In this document: positions 1 to 7,743 of the stretch, one piece after another
Position numbering within the stretch: position 1 is the first letter of the stretch
Layout of the letters: every line of letters begins with the position of its first letter
DNA from: Actinomyces respiraculi
GTDB lineage: Bacteria > Actinomycetota > Actinomycetes > Actinomycetales > Actinomycetaceae
Length of the DNA: 64,000 nt
Direction of reading: 5' to 3'
Assembly: GCF_014595995.2 (NCBI RefSeq)
Contig: NZ_CP063989.1
Location: 496,001-560,000, forward strand
The notes under the pieces: model-generated
The model's input: the letters and a program-made list of their open reading frames with translations, nothing else
The model's database searches: none
Told to the model about the DNA's origin: nothing
Position numbers and translations under genes: made by a program

Positions 1-127
1 TTGCTCGGAGTGCAAGGAGCGCAACTACATCACGAAGAAGAACCGTCGCAACACCCCCGACCGTCTCGCGATGAGCAAGTTCTGCAGCCGCTGCGGCAAG
101 CACACGGAGCACCGCGAGACCCGCTGA
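1..127 (+). CDS. rpmG: 50S ribosomal protein L33, 3' part
   Basis: The last 41 codons of ribosomal protein L33 read from base 2 to the TGA at 125-127. The four Cys of the zinc-ribbon form are partly visible as CSEC and CSRCGKH, followed by the usual HRETR end. The 5' end lies outside the window. In actinobacteria rpmG is often followed by MaoC/Had-type dehydratase genes, which matches the next gene. Confidence 0.95.
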   Translation, partial: CSECKERNYITKKNRRNTPDRLAMSKFCSRCGKHTEHRETR

Positions 128-142
128 CTTCTCCTCGCCGGG

Positions 143-148
143 TACCAT
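143..148 (+). promoter_or_regulatory. -10 box TACCAT, leaderless
   Basis: TACCAT ends 6 nt before the ATG at 155, so the transcript should begin at or next to the start codon. No Shine-Dalgarno sequence precedes it. Confidence 0.5.
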
Positions 149-154
149 CCGGCT

Positions 155-952
155 ATGAGCGGCCCCGCCAGTCACCCGACCGGCGGGGCTTCGTCGTGCG
201 CGGGGGCCGACGTCGACCCCTCGGCGATCGCCGACTGCCTCAGCTCCGTCCTGGCCCGTCTGACATGGGAGTCCGACGGCGTTGCCGAGGTCACGGCGCG
301 CGCGACCCGTCTCCTCCTGCCGGCACTGACGACCCTGGCCGCCCTGCGTCCGCACCTGGGGACGTGGGACGGGATCGTTCACCGGCGCTGCCGACTGGTG
401 CCCCTGAGTGGCTCGGGGGAGGGCGCCCGCAGCGGTGGGGGACAGCGGCGCCGGGGCGGGGGAGAGACCGACGGTGTTGACAGTCGGCCTGCGTGGTTGC
501 CTGCGGCGCGCGGCTGGCGCACCCTGACCGTGAGCCTGGTGGATGGCGGCATCGAGGCCACCCACTGGCTTGCGCGGCACGACGGCGGAGCCGAGGCGCG
601 CACCGCCACAGCCTCGCCGTCGGCCCCGCCACTGTCTGGGGCGGATGCCGGCGAGCAGGAGCTGTTGCTCACCCCCGCGGAACTCGCCGCCTGGGCCCGG
701 GCCACGGGCGACCGCAACGCCCTGCACCTGGTCCCCGGGGCCGCCGCTCGCGCGGGCCTGGAAGCGGGGGAGGCTGACGTCGTCGCGCACGGGACGCTGC
801 TGGCCGCCCTCAGCCTCGCGGTGGCTCCGGCGCAGCGGGTGGACCTGCCTTTCCTCGCCCCCGCTGTCGTCCCCCCTGGGGGGCTGCGGCTGCGGCTGGA
901 GCCCCATGGCGACGTCCTCAGTGGGGGCGGCGTCCTGCTGCGCAGGCGCTGA
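155..952 (+). CDS. MaoC-like hot-dog fold protein
   Basis: 265 residues. The C-terminal part (about residues 170-245) reads ATGDRNALHL, then a VVAHGTLLAAL stretch. This resembles the hydratase 2 motif of MaoC dehydratases, where the Asp of the ATGD-N-H pattern and the His are catalytic. The N-terminal half is less conserved and holds a Gly/Arg-rich insert near residues 86-106. The family acts on 2-enoyl-CoA or enoyl-ACP. The position after rpmG resembles mycobacterial HadA/HadB genes, but only one subunit-like protein is present. Leaderless start at ATG 155. The substrate is unknown. Confidence 0.65.
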   Translation: MSGPASHPTGGASSCAGADVDPSAIADCLSSVLARLTWESDGVAEVTARATRLLLPALTTLAALRPHLGTWDGIVHRRCRLVPLSGSGEGARSGGGQRRRGGGETDGVDSRPAWLPAARGWRTLTVSLVDGGIEATHWLARHDGGAEARTATASPSAPPLSGADAGEQELLLTPAELAAWARATGDRNALHLVPGAAARAGLEAGEADVVAHGTLLAALSLAVAPAQRVDLPFLAPAVVPPGGLRLRLEPHGDVLSGGGVLLRRR

Positions 953-976
953 TCGGGTGTGCCGGGGCGGGCGTGG

Positions 977-1011
977 TATACCTGTCTCAGCAATCGTTCA
1001 ATCCTGAACGA
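977..1011 (+). promoter_or_regulatory. Promoter and operator of the MarR gene
   Basis: A TATACC box at 977-982 is followed by the perfect inverted repeat TCGTTCA-ATCC-TGAACGA (994-1011). The palindrome covers the expected transcription start. MarR dimers commonly bind such palindromes to repress their own gene, so autoregulation is likely (inference). Confidence 0.55.
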
Positions 1012-1043
1012 CCTTCTGGATGGGGAGAGGAGCAGGACGCACC

Positions 1044-1601
1044 ATGAGCACGCACACGCCCCAGAAGAGGCAGGCCCCCGCAGGCGGCCGCGGCCAGGAG
1101 GCTCCCACCGCACCGCCGCGAGGCGCGCGGCACCTGGCCACCCTTGAGGACACCAGCGTCCTCAACGCTGAGGAGATGGGCGCGTGGCGCGCCTTCCTCT
1201 CCGCCTCCCTTGGCGTGACCGCGCGCCTCAACCACGAGCTCGAGGCCGGCGCCGGCATCTCCCTGCATGAGTACGAGATCCTCGTGCGTCTGTCCGAGGC
1301 CGAGGGCATGAGCATGCGCATGTCCGTCCTCGCCGAGCGCGTGAGTCACTCGCGCTCACGCCTGACCCACACTGTGGGGCGTCTGGAGAAGGAGGGCTAC
1401 GTGCGGCGAAGCGCCAGCCCCTCCGACCGGCGCGGCGTCGTCGCCGAGCTCACCGAGGCCGGGCTCGCCTTCCTGCGCCGCACCGCCCCCCTCCACCTCG
1501 CGGGCGTGCGCCGCCACGTCATCGACCGGGTCCCGCCCAAGCAGCGCGCGGTCTTCACGGCGCTGATGAGCGCCCTCGTCAACGAGAACGAAGGTGTCTA
1601 A
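1044..1601 (+). CDS. MarR family transcriptional regulator
   Basis: 185 residues from ATG 1044, chosen because GGGGAGAGGAG lies about 11 nt upstream; an in-frame ATG at 1020 would overlap that site. The winged helix is clear: a recognition-helix region around LAERVSHSRSRLTHTVGRL, then the wing KEGYVRRSASPSDRRGV with the conserved DRR. It is a dimeric DNA-binding repressor or activator. The ligand and targets are unknown. The gene is monocistronic and convergent with the carboxylase gene. The upstream palindrome suggests self-repression. Confidence 0.9.
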   Translation: MSTHTPQKRQAPAGGRGQEAPTAPPRGARHLATLEDTSVLNAEEMGAWRAFLSASLGVTARLNHELEAGAGISLHEYEILVRLSEAEGMSMRMSVLAERVSHSRSRLTHTVGRLEKEGYVRRSASPSDRRGVVAELTEAGLAFLRRTAPLHLAGVRRHVIDRVPPKQRAVFTALMSALVNENEGV

Positions 1602-1705
1602 AGCGCGTTGCCGCGGGTGAGTCCCGTCGCGCGGCGGCAATCCCCTTGGTGATGCGCGAGCCCGCCCCGGGACGTCGCGTGGAGTAGTACCCATGAGCGT
1701 GGGTG

Positions 1706-1917
1706 TTGCACGCTCATGTGACTGGTGTGATGTAGCCGATTCGGACTTTTCGTTGGTATTCCGCCGTTTGGGCCGTTTTGCTGGAAACCGTCTTTTTGGC
1801 TCCCATGTGCATGGAGGTTGCCCATGCACATGGGAGCCGAAGCACTCGAAACCGTCGAGACGGAAAACCGCAGAATTCCGCGGAATCTGACGGAGACCGA
1901 AAATCGTGAGCGTGCAA
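1706..1917. mobile_element. 212-bp MITE-like element, family A copy 1
   Basis: The element is bounded by 11-bp perfect terminal inverted repeats TTGCACGCTCA (1706-1716) and TGAGCGTGCAA (1907-1917). Its centre is a 17-bp perfect palindrome (arms 1798-1814 and 1822-1838, loop AGGTTGC). A diverged copy of identical length lies inverted at 59181-59392. It fills the gap between the convergent MarR and carboxylase genes. It has no credible coding capacity: the aligned frame survives between copies only because there are no indels, and most changes are nonsynonymous. A small non-autonomous element is the best reading; no matching transposase is in the window. Confidence 0.65.
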
Positions 1918-1943
1918 GCCCCACAGCACGGGCCGCCGCCGGC

Positions 1944-4900
1944 TCAGGGCTGGGGCAGCAGGGCCGCCAGCTCCTCCCAGACGGCCGAGAGCGCGGGCAG
2001 CAGTGGGCTCCGCACGCCCTCCCTCGTGGGCGGATGCGGCGGCGCCCAGCGCCTGATGCCGTCCTCGCCCGTGCTCGCGGTCAAAACCACCCACGCCAGC
2101 CCCGAGGACTCGCGGTCCACCGGCAGCACCAGGTCCCAAGCGGCCTCCGACGGTGCCTGAGCCGTGAGTGTCGTGTAGCGCCACGTCCCGTGCTCCTGGA
2201 TCTGGGCGCCGCCCAGCACGAGTAGCCGGGCCAGCAGCCCCGTCTCCTCCTCCACCTCGCGCAAAGCGGCCTCGGCGGGCTCTTCTCCGTCGGCGACCGC
2301 CCCTCCGGGCAGGCCCCACGTGCCGCCCCGGTGTGTCCACCACGCACGCAGCTGGAGCAGGACCTCCAGCCGTGGGCCGCCGTCCCCGGCGCGGTCGGCA
2401 GACTGGCGCTCACCGATACCGTCCGCGGGCCCGTTGTCGCCCATGCTCCCGGGAGCCTGCGGCAGCGAGCGGCGCCACACGAGCAAACCGGCTGCACCGT
2501 TGAGCCCCCAGTGTCGGCGCCCGCAGGCGCAGTCCACCCAGCCGTCACCGGGGTGGCGCTGCGAGCCGGAGGGGGCGAGTCGCACCGCAGGCGCGTCCCC
2601 GGCCGTCAGAGCGGCGGCGATGCGGGCGCGCGTGGCCCCGGGCCGGACGATCTCATCAACCCATCCGGCCTCATGTGCCACCCCAGCCGACTCCCGTCCC
2701 TCCTGCTCGGCCACGAGCCGCCGACGCAGTGCGCCAGCATCCTGGCCCTCCTGCGCGGCCCGCGCCAGGGCGCGACGGGAGGTCAGGTTCACCGCACTGT
2801 CGGCGTCCATGACCCCCAGGCGGGCTCCCGGCCAGGCCAGCGTGAGCGCGCCCGACAGCGCCTTCGAGCCGAGCGCCACCTGGGCGCCCCCGTAGGCGCG
2901 GCGCGTCACCAGCGTGATGAGCCGGCCGCCCTCGGAACTGAAGGCGGCGTAGGCGGCCACGAGTGCGGCCCCGTGGCGCACCGTCCCGGTGGCCTCGGCC
3001 TCGGGCCCGGGCAGGAAGCCGGGAGTGTCGACGACGGTGAGGACCCCAGGCCCGAGCCGGCGGCACAGCGCCAGGTGCTCGGTGATCTTCTGCGAGGCCT
3101 GCGGCGTCAGCGCCCCGGCGAGGGAGAGTGGCTGCGTTGCCACGACGCCCACGGGCACGCCCTCGATGCGTGCCAGGCCCGTGACCACGCTCGTGGCCCA
3201 CGAGCCGCGCAGCTCGAGCAGGTCGCCGCGGTCGACGAGCCGGGCCAGGAGCGTGCGCACGTCGTAGGCCTCGGACAAGTCCTCAGGCACGACCAGGACG
3301 GTGCCCGCGTCGGAGGGGCGCACGGCGGTTCCGGCGCCACCGGGGCGCAGCGGCAGGGCCCGGACCTCGCGGGTGCCGGTGGGGGCGTAGGCGAGCAGTC
3401 GGCGCACCGCCCGCCAGGCCCCGGCCTCGTCTGGGACCGTCAGGTGTGCGGTGCCCGCGCGCTCGGCGTGCACGCGGGCACCGCCCAGCGCCTCGGCGTC
3501 CACCCGTTCCCCCGTGGAGGAGGTGAGCACGGCGGGCCCGGTGAGGAAGACCTGTCCCCGGCCCTCGACCATGACGAGTACGTCCGTCAGCGCGGGGGCG
3601 TAGGCGGCGCCCCCAGCGGCGGGCCCGAGGACGAGCCCCACCTGCACGGTGCGTGCGTGCGCGCGGGTCTGCGCCGCTAGGATGAGGCCGACACCCCCGA
3701 GCGCGTCGACTCCCTCCTGCACGCGCGCCCCGCCGCCGTCGAGCAGGCAGATGACGGGCAGGACCTGGTCGGCGGCCCGGTCGATGAGCGCGGCGACGCG
3801 CCGGGCCCCGGCCAGGCCGATGGTGCCGCCCCTGACGGTCGGGTCCTGGGCCCACACCACGGCCTCGCGCCCGTCCAGGCGCAGGCGGGCGGTGAGCACG
3901 GCGTCGTCGTTGACGACGTCGCTGAGGGACCCGGGGTCGGCCAGCGCCGTCACCCGTGAGGTTGCGTCGCGCGGGGCTGCGGTGGGCGGGGGCGCGGCCG
4001 GCCCGGCGGTCCGGACCGTTGGGGTCAGGAGCGCCAGCCGCTCGCCCGCCCGCACCGTGGTGCCGACGACGGCGCCGGGCTCGGGGGACACGTCCCCTTC
4101 GATGGGGGCCGGGACGGGCACCCGCATCTTCATCGCCTCTAGGACGACGACGGGCCGCCCCTCGCTCATGCGGCCCTGTTCGACGGCGACGACGGTGCCC
4201 GCCATCGGCGCCCGCAGGACGAGCGCCCCGTCCGGGTTCGTGGCATCTGCCGGGCTGCCGACGCCCGGGGTGGGGTCGGTGGGCGCCGTGGTGGTTTCTG
4301 CCGGGCTGCCGACGCCCGGGGTGGGGTCGGTGGGCGCCGTGGTGGTTTCTGCCGGGCTGCCGACGCCCGGGCGCAGCACCTCCTCGAGCCAGCGGGTGGT
4401 CACGGTCAAGCCGGCCTCGTCCTCGTCCTCGCCCGTCCAGCCGGCCTCGCAGCCGTCCTCTGCGCGCAGGTCCGGGTGGGCCAGGGCCTCGCGCAGCAGC
4501 GGCCCGAGCGTGCGCACCCCCCTGACGCTGACCTCGGCCAGAGCCTCGTCCAGCGCGTCCAGCGCCTCCTGCCGGTCCTGGCCGACGGCGACCAGCAGCG
4601 CCAGCGGGTCCGAGACCCCGGGCACGAGCGCGTCCCCGGCGAAGACCGAGCGCTCCGTGCGCAGGCGCGGCAGGCCCGCCGGGAGCCCCGCCGCCGCCCG
4701 GCTGCGCTCTGCCTTCAGGCTCAGGGGCACGGCGAGGCCGAGCACATCACCGGACTCGGGCAGCAGCGTGTCCGGGTCCTCGGCGTACAGGCGCGCCTCG
4801 ACCGCGTGGCCGCGCACGGGCACGCGCCCGCCGTCGTGCTCCAGGCCGTCCAGCGCGTGCTCCAGGTCCGCACCCTGCGCCAGGAGCAGCTGGGCGCGCA

Positions 4901-5801
4901 CGAGGTCCGCGCCCGTGACCTCCTCCGTCACCGCGTGCTCGACCTGCAGGCGCGCGTTGACCTCCAGCAGCAGGGGCTCGCCGTCGGCCGGCACCAGGAA
5001 CTCGCAGGTCGCGGCCCCCGTGAGGCCGGCCGCACCCAGGAGGGCGCGCGTGTACTCCTCCAGCGCGCTCACGACACCCTTGGTCAGGAAGGGGGCCGGG
5101 GCCTCCTCGAGGACCTTCTGGGAGCGGCGCTGCACCGAGCACTCCCGCGTGCCCAGGGTGACGAGGTGGCCGGAGGCGTCCGCCAGGGCCTGCACCTCGA
5201 CGTGGCGCGCCCCGCCGACCGCCTCTTGCAGCATGAGGGGGCCGAGGTCCGCGAGCGAGGCGAGCGCGTGTCGGGCGCGCTGCCCACGAGCCGGGTCCTG
5301 CGCTCCGGGCAGGACGACGACGCCGCGCCCGCCCCCGCCGTGCACCGTTTTGACTACCGCCGGCCCCGGCACGAGCGCCAGGACCTCGTCAAGGTCCTCA
5401 GTGCCCACAGTGCCCACCGGCAGGGACAGGGGAGCGGGCACGCCCAGGCGCCGGGCCAGGCCGGCCAGGGCGAGCTTGTCGGTCAGCAGGTCCAGCGCCT
5501 CAGCCGAGGGCCCCACCCAGGTCAGGCCGGCCGCGCCCACGGCCCGGGCCAGAGCCGCCGACTCGGCGGCGAAGCCGACCCCGGGGTGCAGGGCGTCGGC
5601 CTTCAGGTCCAGGGCGGCTGCGACCAGCGCGTCGACGTCGTCGTACGCCCCGATCTCGACGGCGTCGTCCAGGGCCTGCAACCACAGGTTGTCGCGGTCC
5701 ACGGCCGTGAAAACGCCGACGGGGGTCAGGCCCAGTGCCCGGGCGCTGCGGGCCAGGCGCAGGGCCGTGCCCGAGCGGGCGGCGACCAGTAGGCGCCTCA
5801 T
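1944..5801 (-). CDS. Single-chain acyl-CoA carboxylase (BC-BCCP-CT) fused to a NUDIX domain
   Basis: 1285 residues. The biotin carboxylase (1-440) keeps the ATP-grasp and catalytic residues: K109, K151 with GGGGRG, H200, K229, E267, E280, N282, R284. A Thr/Pro repeat linker (478-525) leads to the biotinyl domain, with EAMKM and the biotin Lys at about 558. The carboxyltransferase spans about 630-1080. The tail (1086-1285) is a NUDIX hydrolase with CACGRRHWG and a complete Nudix box (GGAVADGEEPAEAALREVEE). The start at 5801 overlaps the maf stop (ATGA), indicating translational coupling. Single-chain carboxylases of this order are known as long-chain acyl-CoA carboxylases in mycobacteria; the C-terminal NUDIX is unusual. 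The acyl substrate is unknown. Confidence 0.88.
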   Translation of the reverse strand: MRRLLVAARSGTALRLARSARALGLTPVGVFTAVDRDNLWLQALDDAVEIGAYDDVDALVAAALDLKADALHPGVGFAAESAALARAVGAAGLTWVGPSAEALDLLTDKLALAGLARRLGVPAPLSLPVGTVGTEDLDEVLALVPGPAVVKTVHGGGGRGVVVLPGAQDPARGQRARHALASLADLGPLMLQEAVGGARHVEVQALADASGHLVTLGTRECSVQRRSQKVLEEAPAPFLTKGVVSALEEYTRALLGAAGLTGAATCEFLVPADGEPLLLEVNARLQVEHAVTEEVTGADLVRAQLLLAQGADLEHALDGLEHDGGRVPVRGHAVEARLYAEDPDTLLPESGDVLGLAVPLSLKAERSRAAAGLPAGLPRLRTERSVFAGDALVPGVSDPLALLVAVGQDRQEALDALDEALAEVSVRGVRTLGPLLREALAHPDLRAEDGCEAGWTGEDEDEAGLTVTTRWLEEVLRPGVGSPAETTTAPTDPTPGVGSPAETTTAPTDPTPGVGSPADATNPDGALVLRAPMAGTVVAVEQGRMSEGRPVVVLEAMKMRVPVPAPIEGDVSPEPGAVVGTTVRAGERLALLTPTVRTAGPAAPPPTAAPRDATSRVTALADPGSLSDVVNDDAVLTARLRLDGREAVVWAQDPTVRGGTIGLAGARRVAALIDRAADQVLPVICLLDGGGARVQEGVDALGGVGLILAAQTRAHARTVQVGLVLGPAAGGAAYAPALTDVLVMVEGRGQVFLTGPAVLTSSTGERVDAEALGGARVHAERAGTAHLTVPDEAGAWRAVRRLLAYAPTGTREVRALPLRPGGAGTAVRPSDAGTVLVVPEDLSEAYDVRTLLARLVDRGDLLELRGSWATSVVTGLARIEGVPVGVVATQPLSLAGALTPQASQKITEHLALCRRLGPGVLTVVDTPGFLPGPEAEATGTVRHGAALVAAYAAFSSEGGRLITLVTRRAYGGAQVALGSKALSGALTLAWPGARLGVMDADSAVNLTSRRALARAAQEGQDAGALRRRLVAEQEGRESAGVAHEAGWVDEIVRPGATRARIAAALTAGDAPAVRLAPSGSQRHPGDGWVDCACGRRHWGLNGAAGLLVWRRSLPQAPGSMGDNGPADGIGERQSADRAGDGGPRLEVLLQLRAWWTHRGGTWGLPGGAVADGEEPAEAALREVEEETGLLARLLVLGGAQIQEHGTWRYTTLTAQAPSEAAWDLVLPVDRESSGLAWVVLTASTGEDGIRRWAPPHPPTREGVRSPLLPALSAVWEELAALLPQP
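4248..4380. repeat. 51-bp tandem repeat in the carboxylase linker
   Basis: About 2.5 copies of a 51-bp unit encode GVGSPAETTTAPTDPTP twice and then a truncated third copy. The first two units are nearly identical, so copy number probably varies between strains. It lies between the biotin carboxylase and biotinyl domains, where a flexible swinging linker is expected. Confidence 0.85.
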
Positions 5802-6523
5802 GCGCCCGTGGCCTCGCGGTCTGCCGACCCGGCCGGCAGCTCCCACAGGTCGGTCCACGTCACCCCCAGGCCTGCCAGGAGGCGGCGCAGCAGGGGCAGG
5901 GACAGTCCGACGACGCCGTGGGGGTCGCCCTCAACGCCCTCGATGAAGGCGCCGCCGTAGCCGTCGATGGTGAAGGCCCCCGCGCACCACTGCGGCTCCC
6001 CGGTGGCGACGTAGGCCTCGACCTCCCGGGCAGTGGGCGAGCCGAAGTGCACGACGGTGGAGGACACGCCCTCCGCGATGGCCCCCTCCGTGCCCCCCTC
6101 AGTGGCCCCTTCAGTGGCACTGTCGCCCAGGCGCACGACGGTGTGACCGGAGTGCAGCACCCCGGTGGCGCCGGCCAGGGCGGCCCAGCGCTCGCGGACG
6201 GCGGTGTTCGTGCGCGGCTTGCCGACGACCTGTCCGTCGATCTCCAGCATCGAGTCGCAGCCGACGACGACGGTGGCGGAGGCGTCCTCAAGGGGTGTCG
6301 AGCGGTGGGCGACGTCGAGGGCCTTGGCCCGCGCCAGGGCCTGGACCTGCTCGGTAGGCGTGGGCTGGGGCCGTCCGCTCCTGGTGCGCTCCTGGGAGAG
6401 AGCCTCGAGCACGGCGGGCTCATCGACCTCCGAGATGCGCACGAGCGGGTTGACACCGGCGGCGCGCAGCGTCGCGAGGCGTCCGGAGGACTGGGAGGCG
6501 AGGACGAGGGCGGCTGGGCTCAC
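5798..6523 (-). CDS. maf: Maf-like nucleotide pyrophosphatase
   Basis: 241 residues from GTG 6523. It begins with the Maf signature LASQSSGR and contains the VVGCDSMLEIDG and GKP motifs of the active site. Maf proteins hydrolyse canonical or modified NTPs (dTTP, UTP, m5UTP) to the monophosphate and limit mutation or septation. A Thr/Glu/Gly-rich insert of about 18 residues (ATEGATEGGTEG) interrupts the middle and looks like local repeat expansion. Leaderless (TAGGGT at 6535-6530). Co-transcribed with the downstream carboxylase by a 4-bp overlap. Confidence 0.92.
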   Translation of the reverse strand: MSPAALVLASQSSGRLATLRAAGVNPLVRISEVDEPAVLEALSQERTRSGRPQPTPTEQVQALARAKALDVAHRSTPLEDASATVVVGCDSMLEIDGQVVGKPRTNTAVRERWAALAGATGVLHSGHTVVRLGDSATEGATEGGTEGAIAEGVSSTVVHFGSPTAREVEAYVATGEPQWCAGAFTIDGYGGAFIEGVEGDPHGVVGLSLPLLRRLLAGLGVTWTDLWELPAGSADREATGA

Positions 6524-6529
6524 GTCCCC

Positions 6530-6535
6530 ACCCTA
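6530..6535 (-). promoter_or_regulatory. -10 box TAGGGT, leaderless (maf operon)
   Basis: On the minus strand TAGGGT ends 6 nt before the GTG start of maf at 6523. It would drive maf and the coupled carboxylase. Confidence 0.5.
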
Positions 6536-6733
6536 AATCGGGCGGCCCCCAGGTATGAGCCGCAGGCACCAAGCGCCTGCTCTTGACGATGGGGGAGGCC
6601 ATGGGGTGGCCCTGCATGAGCCGCAGGTACCGGGCGCCTACAGGAGCTGGTCGTGGTTGCCCGTGCGAGCCAGGACGAGGGCGCCGTCGACCTCAATGGC
6701 GTACAGCAGGAGCCTGCGGGGCTGCTGCTGGGC

Positions 6734-6739
6734 TAGCGT
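6734..6739 (+). promoter_or_regulatory. -10 box TAGCGT, leaderless (birA)
   Basis: TAGCGT ends 7 nt before GTG 6747 and decides the birA start. It lies about 200 bp from the divergent maf promoter. Confidence 0.45.
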
Positions 6740-6746
6740 CGTGCGC

Positions 6747-7709
6747 GTGAGCGAGACCACCGCGCCCGACGTGCCCGCCCGCAGCGGCTCGGACCCTGCC
6801 GAACCGTGCCCCGCGCCGGCCCTGACACCCCTCGTCACCGTCGCGCGCACCGGCTCGACCAACAGCGACCTCATCGAGGCCCTGGCCCGCGACCCCCGTG
6901 ATGCGCAACGCCGCTGGCCCCACCTGTCGGCCCTGCGAGCCGTGCACCAGACCGCGGGGCGCGGCCGCGCCGGCCGCAGCTGGATCACCCCCGGCCAGGA
7001 GGCCCTCACCCTCTCCGTCGTTCTGCGACCCCTCGTGCCCGCCGACCGCCTGCCCTGGCTGCCGCTCGTGGCGGGCCTGGCCGTCCGCGACGCCCTGAGC
7101 CGAGTCCTGACGGCCGAAGGCTCGACCTGGACCGCCTGGACCAAGTGGCCCAACGACGTCCTCCTCCTACCCCCGGACCAGGCCCCCGCCGAGGAGATCG
7201 CGGGCTGGGGACGGGCCCGAAAGGTCGGCGGCCTCCTCACCGAGGTGGCCCACCCGGCGCACTGTGCCCCCACTGCCCCCACTGCCCCCACGCAGAGGCC
7301 CGTCAGCCGGGACGAGGCCGCTGCCGTCGTCCTGGGCATCGGCCTCAATGTGGGGCAGGAGCGTGCGGGTCTGCCGGTGTCCTGGGCGGGCTCACTCGCG
7401 CTCGCGGGCGTCCATCTGCGCCCGCAGGACCTTCTCGCCCCCCTCGCCGTCGCCCTGGCAGCCAGGACTGCGCAGTGGGAGCGTGACGACGGCGATCCCG
7501 GGGCGCCGCTGCTGGGCGACCTGCGTGCGGCCTGCCTCACGCTGGGGCAGACGGTGCACGTCGAGATGCCCGGCGGCGACGTGGCCGAAGGCCGGGCCCT
7601 CGATCTCGAGCCCGGACTCGTGGTGGAGTCCAGTGCGGGCAGACGGGTCGTCGCCGCCGGGGACGTGATTCATATGCGCAATTCACCTGCACACACGCCC
7701 GAAGGATGA
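6747..7709 (+). CDS. birA: Biotin--[acetyl-CoA-carboxylase] ligase
   Basis: 320 residues. It shows the biotin ligase catalytic loop GRGRAGRSW and the KWPNDVL motif. It adenylates biotin and transfers it to the Lys of EAMKM in biotinyl domains. There is no N-terminal helix-turn-helix, so it is the monofunctional class. It is divergently transcribed from maf and the carboxylase that carries its target. The start GTG 6747 fits a leaderless promoter; upstream in-frame sequence to 6555 lacks ligase character. A short Pro/Thr microrepeat (TAPTAPT, near 7270) is inserted in the catalytic domain. Confidence 0.93.
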   Translation: MSETTAPDVPARSGSDPAEPCPAPALTPLVTVARTGSTNSDLIEALARDPRDAQRRWPHLSALRAVHQTAGRGRAGRSWITPGQEALTLSVVLRPLVPADRLPWLPLVAGLAVRDALSRVLTAEGSTWTAWTKWPNDVLLLPPDQAPAEEIAGWGRARKVGGLLTEVAHPAHCAPTAPTAPTQRPVSRDEAAAVVLGIGLNVGQERAGLPVSWAGSLALAGVHLRPQDLLAPLAVALAARTAQWERDDGDPGAPLLGDLRAACLTLGQTVHVEMPGGDVAEGRALDLEPGLVVESSAGRRVVAAGDVIHMRNSPAHTPEG

Positions 7710-7731
7710 AGCACAATTCTGTGACCTGGGC

Positions 7732-7737
7732 TACTCT
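7732..7737 (+). promoter_or_regulatory. -10 box TACTCT, leaderless (cyclase)
   Basis: TACTCT ends 6 nt before GTG 7744. No Shine-Dalgarno sequence is present. Confidence 0.45.
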
Positions 7738-7743
7738 GCGACG

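Noticed and set aside
1706..1917. Small protein gene conserved between the two family A copies
   Set aside because: The same frame is open in both, but the copies differ only by substitutions, most of them amino-acid changing, so there is no sign of protein-level constraint.
3649..5946. 765-residue open frame on the plus strand
   Set aside because: Antisense to the carboxylase and rich in Ser/Arg/Pro, typical of a shadow frame.
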